Shown here in pieces: positions 27,296 through 35,709 of a DNA stretch of 64,000 nt (position 1 is its first letter; every line of letters starts with the position of its first letter). A program made the translations under genes and the position numbers. Under the pieces are notes generated by a model. That model had not been told where the DNA came from and searched no databases. It saw nothing but the letters and a program-made list of their open reading frames with translations. Source of the DNA: Oscillospiraceae bacterium (GTDB lineage Bacteria > Bacillota > Clostridia > Saccharofermentanales > Fastidiosipilaceae); assembly GCA_028704415.1 (NCBI GenBank), contig JAQWFM010000004.1:1-64000 (forward strand), given 5' to 3'.

Positions 27296-28369
27296 TCAGC
27301 TCAGTTGTCGCACCCAGTTTAGCTCATCGGGCAGTTCGCCGTACTGTATCCCTGTCATGGTGTCATACAGTTTTTGGCTGACCGGGCCAATCTGGCCATT
27401 ATTATAGGTAAAAACACGATCCTCATATGCCAGCTTGCCAACTGGAGAGATAACCGCGGCCGTACCAGAGCCAAAGACTTCATTAACCCGGCCCTGTTCC
27501 GATGCCTCAATCAGCTCCTTAATGGACAGGCGGCGTTCCTCCACCGCCATGCCCCAGTGTTTAGCTAACTCAATGACGGAGCGGCGGGTAATGCCGGGGA
27601 GAATACTGCCGTTGAGTGCGGGGGTCACCAGCTTGCCGTCAATGACAAAGAACACATTCATTGAGCCGACTTCTTCAATATAGGTCATGCTGATGCCGTC
27701 GAGCCACAGCACCTGATCATAACCCTTATCATGGGCGATTTCCTGCGACAGGATACTGGCGGCGTAGTTACCCGCGGTCTTGGCAAAGCCAGTCCCCCCG
27801 CGAACCGCGCGGACAAACTCATCTTCAATATAAATTGAAACCGGATCCAGGCCATGGGCATAATAGGCGCCGGAGGGCGACAGGATAATCAAAAATTTGA
27901 AGGTATCAGAGGATTTAACGCCTAAATGCGCTTCAGTCGCAATGATGAAAGGCCGAATATACAGGCTGGTGCCCGGGGTGGACGGGACCCAGTCCGCCTC
28001 CACTTCCAGCAGACGGTGCAGCCCGTCCATAACCTGGTTTACCGGCAGTTGCGGAATGCCCAGGCGGCGGGAGCTGTTGTTGATCCGTTCAAAGTTCAGC
28101 TCCGGCCTGAACAAATTGATACCGCCGTCAGCTCTGCGGTAGGCCTTCAGCCCCTCAAAGACGGACTGGCCATAATGCAGCACAATAGTGGACGGATCCA
28201 TCAGCAGCGGTGCGTAGGGCTCAACCCGCGGGTTAATCCACCCTTTACCTACCACATAATCCATAACAAACATGTGATCGGTAAAAATGCTGCCAAAGCC
28301 AAGCTTGGTTTCATCAGCCGGTTTAGCTTTCAGCTTGGTGCTCTGTATAAACGCAATGGGTGTGGACAT
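27296..28369 (-). CDS. ilvE: Branched-chain amino-acid aminotransferase
   Basis: A 357-residue fold-type IV PLP enzyme that makes Val, Leu and Ile from their 2-oxo acids. Signatures are 'GQSVFEGLKAYRRADGGINLFRPELN', 'YDQVLWLDGISMTYIEEVGSMNVFFV', which follows the region of the PLP lysine ('GGTGFAKTAGNYAAS'), and 'LPGITRRSVIEL'. The length suits the longer BCAT2-type group. GGAGGTAACTAATC precedes the ATG. It sits apart from ilvN-ilvC in the window, with no T-box leader seen. Confidence 0.95.
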   Translation of the reverse strand: MSTPIAFIQSTKLKAKPADETKLGFGSIFTDHMFVMDYVVGKGWINPRVEPYAPLLMDPSTIVLHYGQSVFEGLKAYRRADGGINLFRPELNFERINNSSRRLGIPQLPVNQVMDGLHRLLEVEADWVPSTPGTSLYIRPFIIATEAHLGVKSSDTFKFLIILSPSGAYYAHGLDPVSIYIEDEFVRAVRGGTGFAKTAGNYAASILSQEIAHDKGYDQVLWLDGISMTYIEEVGSMNVFFVIDGKLVTPALNGSILPGITRRSVIELAKHWGMAVEERRLSIKELIEASEQGRVNEVFGSGTAAVISPVGKLAYEDRVFTYNNGQIGPVSQKLYDTMTGIQYGELPDELNWVRQLS

Positions 28370-28572
28370 GATTAGTTACCTCCTGTAACCTCCGCGGTTT
28401 CTTTTTAAACATATATATTAATACACATTATAGAACTTAATCGGCAAAGCAGCGCCGCCGATACCTGATTTATCCTAAAACTGTTTTAAGCATTAATATT
28501 TCTGTCCGTTTCTAAACCTTTTGGGCGCAGGACCAGCCAGGGATCCGCGGGCGCTGAGAGCTGCCCCGGAAA

Positions 28573-29757
28573 TTATGAAACCAGATAAGCCGCAAAGCCA
28601 TCGGTATACTCCACCTCACCTGAGTTTAGCACCCACAGCGCTTCGGCATGATCCAGTTTACTGAGCATTTGCTTTCCGTCTTCAATACTCATGTTGAATA
28701 AAGCAGTCGTCAATGAATCCGCCTCCCCCGAACTAGCGTCAATAATCGTAACGGATAGGTAACGGTTATCCGGAAACAGCGTTTGAGGATTAATAATGTG
28801 GTGATAGCGCTGGCCGTCTACCGTATAATAGCGCTCATATACGCCGCTGGTGACCACACTAACGCCGCTGACGCTGACCGCCTTAATATAGGTCTGGCCA
28901 TCTTCATCCGTCGGGTCCTTAATTCCGACCTTCCACGGCTCGCTCACACCGTCCCGGTAGCCTGCCGCCATCACATTGCCGCCCAGGCTCAGCAAAACAT
29001 TACTCATGCCCGCGCTGACCAGATCCTCCACCGCCCGCTCACAGGCCAGGCCCTTGGCCCCGCTGCCTACATCCAGGCTCATGTGTGCATCCGGCAGATA
29101 AACCGTTCCGGCCTCCCAGTCAATCTGGACCTGATTAATATCCGTATACTGATTGGCCGCGCTCAGCTCTGATTGCGTTGGCAGCGCAGCCGTGGCCGGG
29201 TCATCCAGTCCCGCTTCACGGTAATCATGCCAGATTTCCAATACCGGACCCAAGGCCATATTAACCTGGCCGCCACTTAAGCTGTTAGCCCGCAGGCACT
29301 GCCGCATCAAATCCAAAACCGGCTGGCTGACAGTAACCGGAACAATGCCGGCCTGATCGTTAATGGTTTTGATATTGCTGACCCCATCATAATTATTAAA
29401 GCTGTCGTAAAGCTCATGATAATCCGTTAAAAAGTCCTTTAAGCGATTAACATAGGCCGTAAACGTCGTCTCATCCGTCGCCAGACCGACAACGGTGGTG
29501 ACCGTGTCAAACACGCCTAAAAACTGAGCTTTATAACGGTACAACCCGGAGGCGGTGGCTGGATTGGCCGTTGACGCGGCGGCAGAGGCGTCCGAGCTGG
29601 CATCAGGTTCTGCGGTCGAAGTCACGGCCGGACTCAGGGTTTCCTGACTGGTAGCAGCCGCAGGCTGTTGCCGGCAACCGCTGAAGGCTAGCGAACATAA
29701 CAAACTGGCAGCAGCCAAAGCTGCCGCCAGTAAGCGTTGACCGGATTGACCCAACAT
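28573..29757 (-). CDS. apbE: FAD:protein FMN transferase, lipoprotein (ApbE family)
   Basis: A 394-residue exported flavin transferase that attaches FMN to a Thr/Ser of target proteins. The N terminus is a signal peptide with a lipobox-like 'LAFSGC' (Cys near 27), then a Thr/Ala-rich linker. ApbE motifs: 'FDTVTTV', 'INMALGPV' in the form 'VNMALGPVLEIW', 'HMSLDVGSGAKGLACERA' and 'VLLSLGGNVMAAG', and late 'HHIINPQT', 'DADSLTTALFNM'-like 'EADSLTTALFNMS'. It starts four bases after the twin-repeat lipoprotein gene; with eetA and eetB upstream it forms an extracellular electron-transfer operon, in which this enzyme corresponds to FmnB. Confidence 0.93.
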   Translation of the reverse strand: MLGQSGQRLLAAALAAASLLCSLAFSGCRQQPAAATSQETLSPAVTSTAEPDASSDASAAASTANPATASGLYRYKAQFLGVFDTVTTVVGLATDETTFTAYVNRLKDFLTDYHELYDSFNNYDGVSNIKTINDQAGIVPVTVSQPVLDLMRQCLRANSLSGGQVNMALGPVLEIWHDYREAGLDDPATAALPTQSELSAANQYTDINQVQIDWEAGTVYLPDAHMSLDVGSGAKGLACERAVEDLVSAGMSNVLLSLGGNVMAAGYRDGVSEPWKVGIKDPTDEDGQTYIKAVSVSGVSVVTSGVYERYYTVDGQRYHHIINPQTLFPDNRYLSVTIIDASSGEADSLTTALFNMSIEDGKQMLSKLDHAEALWVLNSGEVEYTDGFAAYLVS

Positions 29758-29761
29758 GTCG

Positions 29762-30889
29762 TCAGGCCAGTTTTTTCAGGGCACTGAGGAAATCACCGAT
29801 ATGAATGGTGACACTGCTCAGCAGGTCGGCATCAGCCGCGGTTCCGTCTTCGGCCACAGCCAGTCCTGCTGCCTCAGCCGGGGTTTTGCCAACAATATAA
29901 TCCGCAAAGGCGCGGGCCTGGACGTCCCATTCACCCTTGGTAGCCTGAGCACTCATGCCGTAGTCTGTACCCAGGATATTCTTGGACTTAACCGCCTGTG
30001 TCGTATCTGTTACTAGTGTGCCGGTAGCGTCAAACTGCACCGGCGCTTTGCTGGCATCCAGCACCGCTGAGGTTATGACATCTTGATCATCAAGGCTGAC
30101 CGCAGCGTATGTGCTGTCAATTTCAGCTGTACCCTGTTCAGGCGCGTCGCTGTCTTCGCCAACGCTGACAGAGGACGCGGTCGTGGTGACCACCGCCAGC
30201 TTCAGGCTGTCGCCCGTACTGGCGCCCAGATCCTGAGCGTTATTGATAGCTTCTTCAACGGTGTTAATAATGCCGGAGATGCTGATCGTCACGGTAGACA
30301 AGGCGTCTACGCCGTCAGCGGCGCCATCCGCGTTCAGGCTGATGCCCTTGATTTCAGCTATGGTTTTACCGACGCAATAATCTTCCAGGGCCTGGACCTG
30401 CTCATCCCAGTTGATGCCATAATCAGCGCCAAGCTCCTTTTTAGTTTTCAACTCCGCTTTGACATCTGACGTAATCTTTCCGGTCTTGTCAAACGTCACT
30501 TTTGTTTGAGCGGCATCAATGCTGATGGCAGCAATTTTACCCTCCGCATCCACCAGGACCGCGACGACGGAGGAGTCAGCCTGTGCCAGCCCGTCCGCCT
30601 CATCTGTGGCGTCCGCAGAACTGGACAGGGACGTATCCACCGCTAAACCAGTCTTTAAAGCAGCTACAGTGTCATCAGAAATGGAACTGGTTTTGCTTTC
30701 ACTTTCTGCAGCGCTTGTGCCGGCAGTCTCACTGCCAGTGGTTTCCGAAGCAGCCGTGGCTGTAGTCACAGCGGCAGTCGTGGTGGTAGCAGCAGTCGTG
30801 CTGCTGCTGTCAGATGAGCAGGCCGCTAGCCCTGTCATCATCAGCGCGGCGGCAGTCAGGACGGCCAGCGTTTGACGTAAACGATTCAT
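29762..30889 (-). CDS. Lipoprotein with two flavin-binding-like repeats (PplA-like)
   Basis: A 375-residue surface lipoprotein. The signal peptide ends in the lipobox LAAC (Cys24), followed by about 60 residues of Ser/Thr/Ala linker. Two copies of an about 110-residue domain follow (about 105-220 and 255-375). Each has 'VAVLVDAEGKI' or 'AAVSLDDQDVI', a conserved 'LGADYGI' or 'LGTDYGM', 'YCVGKTIAEIKG' or 'YIVGKTPAEAAG', and a Ser-Thr/Ser-Val-Thr-Ile motif (Thr201 and Thr361) preceded by Asp. That last motif is where FMN would be joined by ApbE. The layout corresponds to PplA of Listeria, the surface flavoprotein of extracellular electron transfer. The start at 30889 has GGGAGG. Confidence 0.82.
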   Translation of the reverse strand: MNRLRQTLAVLTAAALMMTGLAACSSDSSSTTAATTTTAAVTTATAASETTGSETAGTSAAESESKTSSISDDTVAALKTGLAVDTSLSSSADATDEADGLAQADSSVVAVLVDAEGKIAAISIDAAQTKVTFDKTGKITSDVKAELKTKKELGADYGINWDEQVQALEDYCVGKTIAEIKGISLNADGAADGVDALSTVTISISGIINTVEEAINNAQDLGASTGDSLKLAVVTTTASSVSVGEDSDAPEQGTAEIDSTYAAVSLDDQDVITSAVLDASKAPVQFDATGTLVTDTTQAVKSKNILGTDYGMSAQATKGEWDVQARAFADYIVGKTPAEAAGLAVAEDGTAADADLLSSVTIHIGDFLSALKKLA

Positions 30890-30958
30890 ATAATTACCTC
30901 CCATATAGCGGCCGCCTTCCAAATGTAGTGGGGAATCAGGCAACCGCGGACCATGTTT

Positions 30959-30989
30959 GCAAATAATCTGAGTGATAACAGATATTTGC
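30959..30989 (-). promoter_or_regulatory. Stem-loop upstream of the twin-repeat lipoprotein gene
   Basis: GCAAATATCTG and CAGATTATTTGC pair (one bulged base) around an eight-base loop, about 70 bases before the lipoprotein start. On the same strand, TATACT at 31007-31012 could be a -10, giving a separate promoter within the operon; its -35 is weak. Confidence 0.5.
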
Positions 30990-31028
30990 GGTCTCTTTTC
31001 TCAGTATAACTGGCCAATCGCGCTTTTT

Positions 31029-31676
31029 CTAGCGTTTTGGCACATTTTCGCTATAAAGTTCACGATAGCCCGGCAAACGCCGCAAGGCTGGCATGATCAC
31101 CCGTAAAAGGCTGGCGGAAAGGATGCCGGTTGCCAAGCCAAAAATTAACAGATAGGGTAAAACCCACCACAGACTGACGCCTTGAAAGAACAGGCAAAGT
31201 ACGCCATACTGCCCCAGATTATGCGCTACCGCCCCCGCCGCACTAAGCAGCAGCCAGCTGCTGCGGCCGGGCAGTCGGGTCAGCAGCCACATCAGCAGGA
31301 CAGACAGCAGACCACCGCCCAAGCTCAGGCATGCGGCCATAAAACCGCGAGTCAGATAGGCAAAGAAAGCCTTCAACAGCGCCAGCAGCAAGGCTTCTTT
31401 GACCCCTACAAAAAAGAGCGTATACATGACCGCTATATTGGATAAGCCAATTTTCAACTTTCCTGGCACGGGTGATGGTATAGGCGGCAGTAAATCTTCA
31501 AACCAAGACAGAACAATACCCAAAGCCAGCAGCATGGCCACCATGGCCATCCGGTGCACGCCAGTTTTATCCAGGTACCTGGGTTGTCGCTGCCGGCGGC
31601 CGGGTGGTACAGACGGACGGGAATGCCCTGCCGGCTCCGCCGGCGGAATAGGTTTTGGCACCTGATCAGTTAACAA
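31029..31676 (-). CDS. eetB: Gx-transporter/HepS-like membrane protein (EetB-like)
   Basis: A 215-residue integral membrane protein of the 'Gx transporter' (heptaprenyl-diphosphate synthase component I) group, with about five helices. Typical segments are 'LALGIVLSWFEDLLPPIPSPVPGKLKIGLSNIAV' in two parts, 'KAFFAYLTRGFMAACLSLGGGLLSVLLMW' in two parts and 'SAAGAVAHNLGQYGV'. The chosen start is TTG at 31676, six bases after a GGAGGAGG tract, which overlaps the eetA end by 11 bases; a longer frame to 31922 only mirrors eetA in another frame. It corresponds to EetB of Listeria. Confidence 0.82.
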   Translation of the reverse strand: MLTDQVPKPIPPAEPAGHSRPSVPPGRRQRQPRYLDKTGVHRMAMVAMLLALGIVLSWFEDLLPPIPSPVPGKLKIGLSNIAVMYTLFFVGVKEALLLALLKAFFAYLTRGFMAACLSLGGGLLSVLLMWLLTRLPGRSSWLLLSAAGAVAHNLGQYGVLCLFFQGVSLWWVLPYLLIFGLATGILSASLLRVIMPALRRLPGYRELYSENVPKR

Positions 31677-32115
31677 TATCGACCTCCTCCTCCTCCGCTT
31701 TTTGCTCCACATCCACCCCGGCCGCCGCGCTTTCATCCGCCCGGCGCACATTAACCAGCATTTCATTAGGCAGGCAAGCGGCAAATTGCCCGGGCTGTGA
31801 TAATTTACCCGCATGCACACAGATCTGATCCGGGCAGTCTGACTCGATAAAAGCAAGACTGCCGTCTGCGTAGCGGTGCAAAATGACCGCGGGCCGCTGA
31901 GAATAACTAAAGTCTTGCTCATTATCTGAAATCAAGGGGATTGTGTCTATCAGTTGATTTTGATAGTACACATCGGCCACCAGCTGACCGGATCCGTCAG
32001 GGTCCTGGGAACGCCGGCTTTGCTGCCACCCAAGCAGGAGCAAAGCAACCGCTAAGATTGCCAGAATAATAATGATATCCCGCCGCCTGGCAAATACTCT
32101 GCCCTTTTTATTCAT
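31666..32115 (-). CDS. eetA: NusG-domain-II membrane-anchored protein (EetA-like)
   Basis: A 149-residue protein with one N-terminal helix ('IIIILAILAVALLLLGW') and an outside domain of the NusG-II (DUF1312) type, with 'FIESDCPDQICVHAGKLSQPGQFAACLPNEMLV' in two parts. A Cys pair in 'CPDQIC' is kept. A Glu-rich tail follows. It is the EetA counterpart of the flavin-based electron-transfer locus, directly overlapping eetB. Confidence 0.85.
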   Translation of the reverse strand: MNKKGRVFARRRDIIIILAILAVALLLLGWQQSRRSQDPDGSGQLVADVYYQNQLIDTIPLISDNEQDFSYSQRPAVILHRYADGSLAFIESDCPDQICVHAGKLSQPGQFAACLPNEMLVNVRRADESAAAGVDVEQKAEEEEVDIVN

Positions 32116-32303
32116 CCATACCTCCCGGCGCTGCTTTTACTGACTTGTCTCTATGTTTCTCCAGGTTATTTTAGCCTATTATGCTACCGCCTGCCGGTGG
32201 TCCGTCAAGCCACACGGCTTGAGTGTTGCTGCGTGCTGCCCCAGGTCAGGGAAAAAAGATAGCACCACGTAAATATTTTGTGAACAACTGATGACTTTTT
32301 TGG

Positions 32304-32332
32304 TTGTACCCAGCTGAATATTCCGATATGAT
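32304..32332 (+). promoter_or_regulatory. Promoter of the purine permease gene
   Basis: TTGTAC, 17-base spacer, TATGAT. The leader contains a hairpin (TTTCGCAG 32346-32353 with CTGCGGAAA 32368-32376). I searched for the purine riboswitch signature and did not find it. Confidence 0.65.
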
Positions 32333-32388
32333 GAAAGTGAATTACTTTCGCAGCTTACGCGTATAAACTGCGGAAACAGGAGGTCACA

Positions 32389-33834
32389 ATGGAGAGTTGT
32401 TTTAAACTGAAAGAAAACGGGACCAAAGTCAGCACAGAAATTATAGCTGGCTTAACGACATTTTTTGCTATGTCGTACATCGTCATTGTAAACCCCAATA
32501 TTTTGTCCCAGACAGGAATGGGATGGGGGGCAGTTTACCTGGCCACGATCATATCATCTGTGGTCGGTACACTCATTATGGGGCTTTACGCCAATGTGCC
32601 TTACGCGCAGGCACCTGGCATGGGGCTGAATGCCTTTTTCACTTACACGGTCTGCTTTACGCTGGGCTTTACCTGGCAGCAAGCGCTTTCCATGGTCTTT
32701 ATTTGCGGTTTGATCAATATTTTAATCACAGTTACTAAAGTCCGGAAAGCCATTATTAAATCAATTCCGCCTACCCTGCAGCACGCGATCAGCGGCGGTA
32801 TCGGTATTTTTATTGCATACATTGGTATGAAAAATGCCGGTCTGCTGTCATTTACCGCTGATCCCGGGACCTATTCAGTAGTAGGTGAATTTGACCCTGA
32901 GGCCGCCACAGTCGTGGTTAACGCCTCTATCGTACCAGCCTTGGTAGATTTCAATACCATGGGCGTATTGCTGGCCTTGATTGCTGTGGTCATCACTATT
33001 ATCCTCTTGATTCTGAATGTTAAGGGTGCCATCCTGATTGGCATCCTGGCCGCCACCGTCATAGGGATTCCCATGGGCGTCACCCATCTGACAGCCAATG
33101 ACACCTATCATATGGGTGAGGCATTTGCTGAGTTAGGCAGCACGTTTGGGGTTATCTTTACCAAGGCCGGCCTGGGCAGCCTGTTTGCAGATAATACTAA
33201 AATTCTGGTGGCCTTAATGACCATTTTCTCGTTCAGCCTGACCGATACGTTTGACACTATTGGTACCTTTATTGGTACCGGTCAGCGCAGCGGCATTTTC
33301 AGCGCGCAAGATGAAGCCGCTATGGAAAACAACCCGGGGGTATCCTCAAAGTTAGACCGCGCGCTGATCTCTGACTCGGTCGCTACCTCTATCGGCGCCA
33401 TATTTGGTACCTCCAACACCACAACCTATGTGGAGAGCGCCACCGGTATCGGAGCCGGCGGACGGACAGGCCTGACCTCCGTGGTTACCGCCATCTTATT
33501 CCTGCTGTGCATCCCGCTGGTCCCACTGGCCAGTGCCGTTCCTACGCAGGCCACCGCGGCAGCTTTGATTATTGTAGGCGTCATGATGTGCTCTTCCTTT
33601 AAGGAGATCAACTGGGAAGATTTGACTGAGGCAATACCGGCCTTTTTCACCGCTGTGGTAATGGGCTTTATGTACAGTATTACTACCGGTATCGCCTTTG
33701 GTTTTATCACCTACTGCCTGGTCGTGCTGGTTCGCCGCCTGTCCGGTAAAGATAAAACCACCCGCCTGCATCCAATTTTAATCGTGGCAACCTGTCTGTT
33801 TATCTTGAATTTTGTGCTCAACGCGCTGTTCTGA
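32389..33834 (+). CDS. NCS2/AzgA-type purine permease
   Basis: A 481-residue transporter for adenine, guanine or hypoxanthine, of the AzgA-like branch (PbuG/YicO-type). It has 'TFFAMSYIVIVNPNIL', 'YANVPYAQAPGMGLNAFFTY', 'AISGGIGIFIAYIGMKNAG' and 'FSLTDTFDTIGTFIGTG', then 'GTSNTTTYVESATGIGAGGRTGLTS' split, all typical for the family. About 12-14 helices. AGGAGG lies before the ATG. Monocistronic with its own terminator. Confidence 0.93.
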   Translation: MESCFKLKENGTKVSTEIIAGLTTFFAMSYIVIVNPNILSQTGMGWGAVYLATIISSVVGTLIMGLYANVPYAQAPGMGLNAFFTYTVCFTLGFTWQQALSMVFICGLINILITVTKVRKAIIKSIPPTLQHAISGGIGIFIAYIGMKNAGLLSFTADPGTYSVVGEFDPEAATVVVNASIVPALVDFNTMGVLLALIAVVITIILLILNVKGAILIGILAATVIGIPMGVTHLTANDTYHMGEAFAELGSTFGVIFTKAGLGSLFADNTKILVALMTIFSFSLTDTFDTIGTFIGTGQRSGIFSAQDEAAMENNPGVSSKLDRALISDSVATSIGAIFGTSNTTTYVESATGIGAGGRTGLTSVVTAILFLLCIPLVPLASAVPTQATAAALIIVGVMMCSSFKEINWEDLTEAIPAFFTAVVMGFMYSITTGIAFGFITYCLVVLVRRLSGKDKTTRLHPILIVATCLFILNFVLNALF

Positions 33835-33876
33835 GCAACCTCAGTTTTGGAATCCGGCGGCTTTCCTGGCCGCCCG

Positions 33877-33914
33877 ACACCTCTGGTTTCCTGTAACCAG
33901 AGGTGTTTTTTTTT
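33877..33914 (+). terminator. Terminator after the purine permease
   Basis: Twelve-base perfect arms ACACCTCTGGTT and AACCAGAGGTGT with loop TCCTGT, followed by nine T. Confidence 0.95.
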
Positions 33915-33997
33915 GCTTAAGTAGCCAGCCTCACCGCAGGCTGGGCCGGTTCATGTTAAGGTAAAGGCAGGCGAAATAAGCACGCCAAGAGGTATTT

Positions 33998-34966
33998 ATG
34001 CAAAAATTATTATTTTTAGGTGAGTTAAGTCCGGCCTTAAAGCAAAAACTGACTGCGGCGTTGCCGGAATGGCAGGTCAGTTTTCAGCAGGACCCGTCCG
34101 CTAAGGCGCCGGCGCAGCTGCTGGCTGAGGTAACCGCCCTGGCAGGCCAGGTCAGCGGCCCGTTCATAAAGGCAGCGCTGCCCGAGGCCCGGCAGCTGGG
34201 CTGGATCCAGTCCTGGAGCGCCGGCATTAATCATCTGCCCCTGCCGCTGCTGGCTCAGCATGGGATCCTGGTCAGCACGCAAAGCGGGATTCACGCGGCC
34301 TCTATTTCTGAAACCATCGTGGGCACTATGATAGCCATGGTACGGCAGTTTCAAACCTGCCAGCGCAAGCAGGCGGCCGGGGTCTGGCAGCAGGATGACC
34401 GGACCAGACTTAGCACCATACACGGAAAGCGTGTCGGTATTTTGGGCGCCGGGCATATTGGCCAGGAGACCGCCCGGCTGCTCAAGGCCTTTAACCTGGA
34501 GACCTGGGGGCTGCGCAGCCACCAGACTGCTACAGAGTGGATAGACCATGTGGTCACGCCGGCCACCGTGGATGCTTTACTGCGGGCCTGTGACTTTGTG
34601 GTTAATATCTTGCCGGCGACCCCTGAGACCAGAGGCTTTATGAACCGGGAGCGGTTCAGTCTCATGCGGCCGAAGAGCCGCTACATTTCAGTGGGCCGGG
34701 GCCAGACTACTGATACAGCCGCGCTGACTGAAGCGCTGCAAAGCGGCAAACTGGCGGCCGCCGCTCTGGATGTGACCGACCCTGAGCCCCTGCCAGCAGG
34801 ACACCCGCTATGGTATTTGCCGCAAGTTTTTTTGATGCCCCATCAAGCCGGTCTGTTTGACCAATATGATAACCAAGCGCTGACGGTTTTGATTGATAAT
34901 GCCCGCGCCTTTGCCCAAACCGGCCAGCCTGCAGTCAATTTAGCGGATTTAAAGCGCGGTTACTAA
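33998..34966 (+). CDS. D-2-hydroxyacid dehydrogenase
   Basis: A 322-residue NAD-dependent dehydrogenase. Nucleotide motif 'VGILGAGHIGQETARLL', catalytic-domain 'SWSAGINHLPLPLL', 'ISVGRGQTTDTAAL' and 'ALDVTDPEPLPAGHPLW', with final 'LMPHQAG', which provides the active-site His in place of the more usual 'PHxA/SG'. An Arg-Glu-His triad is present (Arg in SVGRGQ is not the catalytic one; Glu is in DPEPL). Substrate (glyoxylate, hydroxypyruvate or another 2-oxo acid) cannot be read from the sequence. Confidence 0.88.
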   Translation: MQKLLFLGELSPALKQKLTAALPEWQVSFQQDPSAKAPAQLLAEVTALAGQVSGPFIKAALPEARQLGWIQSWSAGINHLPLPLLAQHGILVSTQSGIHAASISETIVGTMIAMVRQFQTCQRKQAAGVWQQDDRTRLSTIHGKRVGILGAGHIGQETARLLKAFNLETWGLRSHQTATEWIDHVVTPATVDALLRACDFVVNILPATPETRGFMNRERFSLMRPKSRYISVGRGQTTDTAALTEALQSGKLAAAALDVTDPEPLPAGHPLWYLPQVFLMPHQAGLFDQYDNQALTVLIDNARAFAQTGQPAVNLADLKRGY

Positions 34967-35007
34967 AACGGCGGCAGGCTCAGACTGCCGCCAAACCATC
35001 CATAATA

Positions 35008-35673
35008 TCAGCTGATCTGCCGGTGAGCTAAGTCTACCGCCCGGTCAGTCGGCAGCAGATTCAGTTCACCACCGCCCAGATACGGCAGCAGTTGAGCCTT
35101 AGTCAGCAATAACGGCATCCGCGCGTGGATACTTTTGACAGGTTCAGCCGCGGCCTGAGTAAGAATCACAAATTGCCAGCCCGTATCAGCAGAGCCATGG
35201 TAAAGGCCGGCCAAATACAGTAATTCTTGCTGAGGCGCAAAGAAGCAATGGCCGGCGCCGGCGCGGCCGCGACCCGCGCCCGACTCCCATTCATAAAATC
35301 CGGTTGCCGGAACCGCGCAGCGGCGGGTCTTAAAATCAGCCGCAAAAAGCGGTTTTTGCGCCGCAGTCTCCGCCCTGGCATTAATCAGCAGCTGGCGTTT
35401 ACCCGTCAACAGATAACCCCATTTCATGAGGCAGGCAATATAGCTGCCGGGTTTAGCAGGCAGCGCGGCGTGGTCCTTGCCTGCCGGCATTGCGGTTGCA
35501 GTCGCTAAAGGCTGCGCTGCCGCCAGCAAGACCGGTGCCAGCATGCCCGGGCAAACATCCGCCTCCGGCAGGGCTTGAGCCGCTGGCGCACCAAATTGAC
35601 GACTGATATAGTTTCTTATGGCTTCCAGTTCGCTGAGATCGCGCTCCGTAAAAAGGGTGTAGCGTCCGCACAT
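35008..35673 (-). CDS. SRAP-family protein (HMCES/YedK)
   Basis: A 221-residue SOS-response-associated peptidase-fold protein that forms a thiazolidine crosslink with abasic sites in single-stranded DNA. Cys2 is present right after Met (MCGRYTLF), the self-processing site. Other motifs: 'INARAETAAQKPLFA', 'RRCAVPATGFYEWESG' and 'SIHARMPLLL' with the catalytic His. An insertion of low complexity lies between residues 60 and 90. Confidence 0.93.
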   Translation of the reverse strand: MCGRYTLFTERDLSELEAIRNYISRQFGAPAAQALPEADVCPGMLAPVLLAAAQPLATATAMPAGKDHAALPAKPGSYIACLMKWGYLLTGKRQLLINARAETAAQKPLFAADFKTRRCAVPATGFYEWESGAGRGRAGAGHCFFAPQQELLYLAGLYHGSADTGWQFVILTQAAAEPVKSIHARMPLLLTKAQLLPYLGGGELNLLPTDRAVDLAHRQIS

Positions 35674-35709
35674 GTCTCTATTCCCTCCGGTCTTTTCAAG
35701 GTCCCGGCT

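Noticed and set aside
31677-31922. N-terminal extension of the eetB frame
   Set aside because: It is the eetA gene read in another frame, with Arg runs made by the Glu codons of eetA; the TTG at 31676 has the ribosome binding site.
32200-32388. Purine riboswitch before the purine permease
   Set aside because: The conserved loop and core bases of the purine aptamer were not found; only a short hairpin is present.
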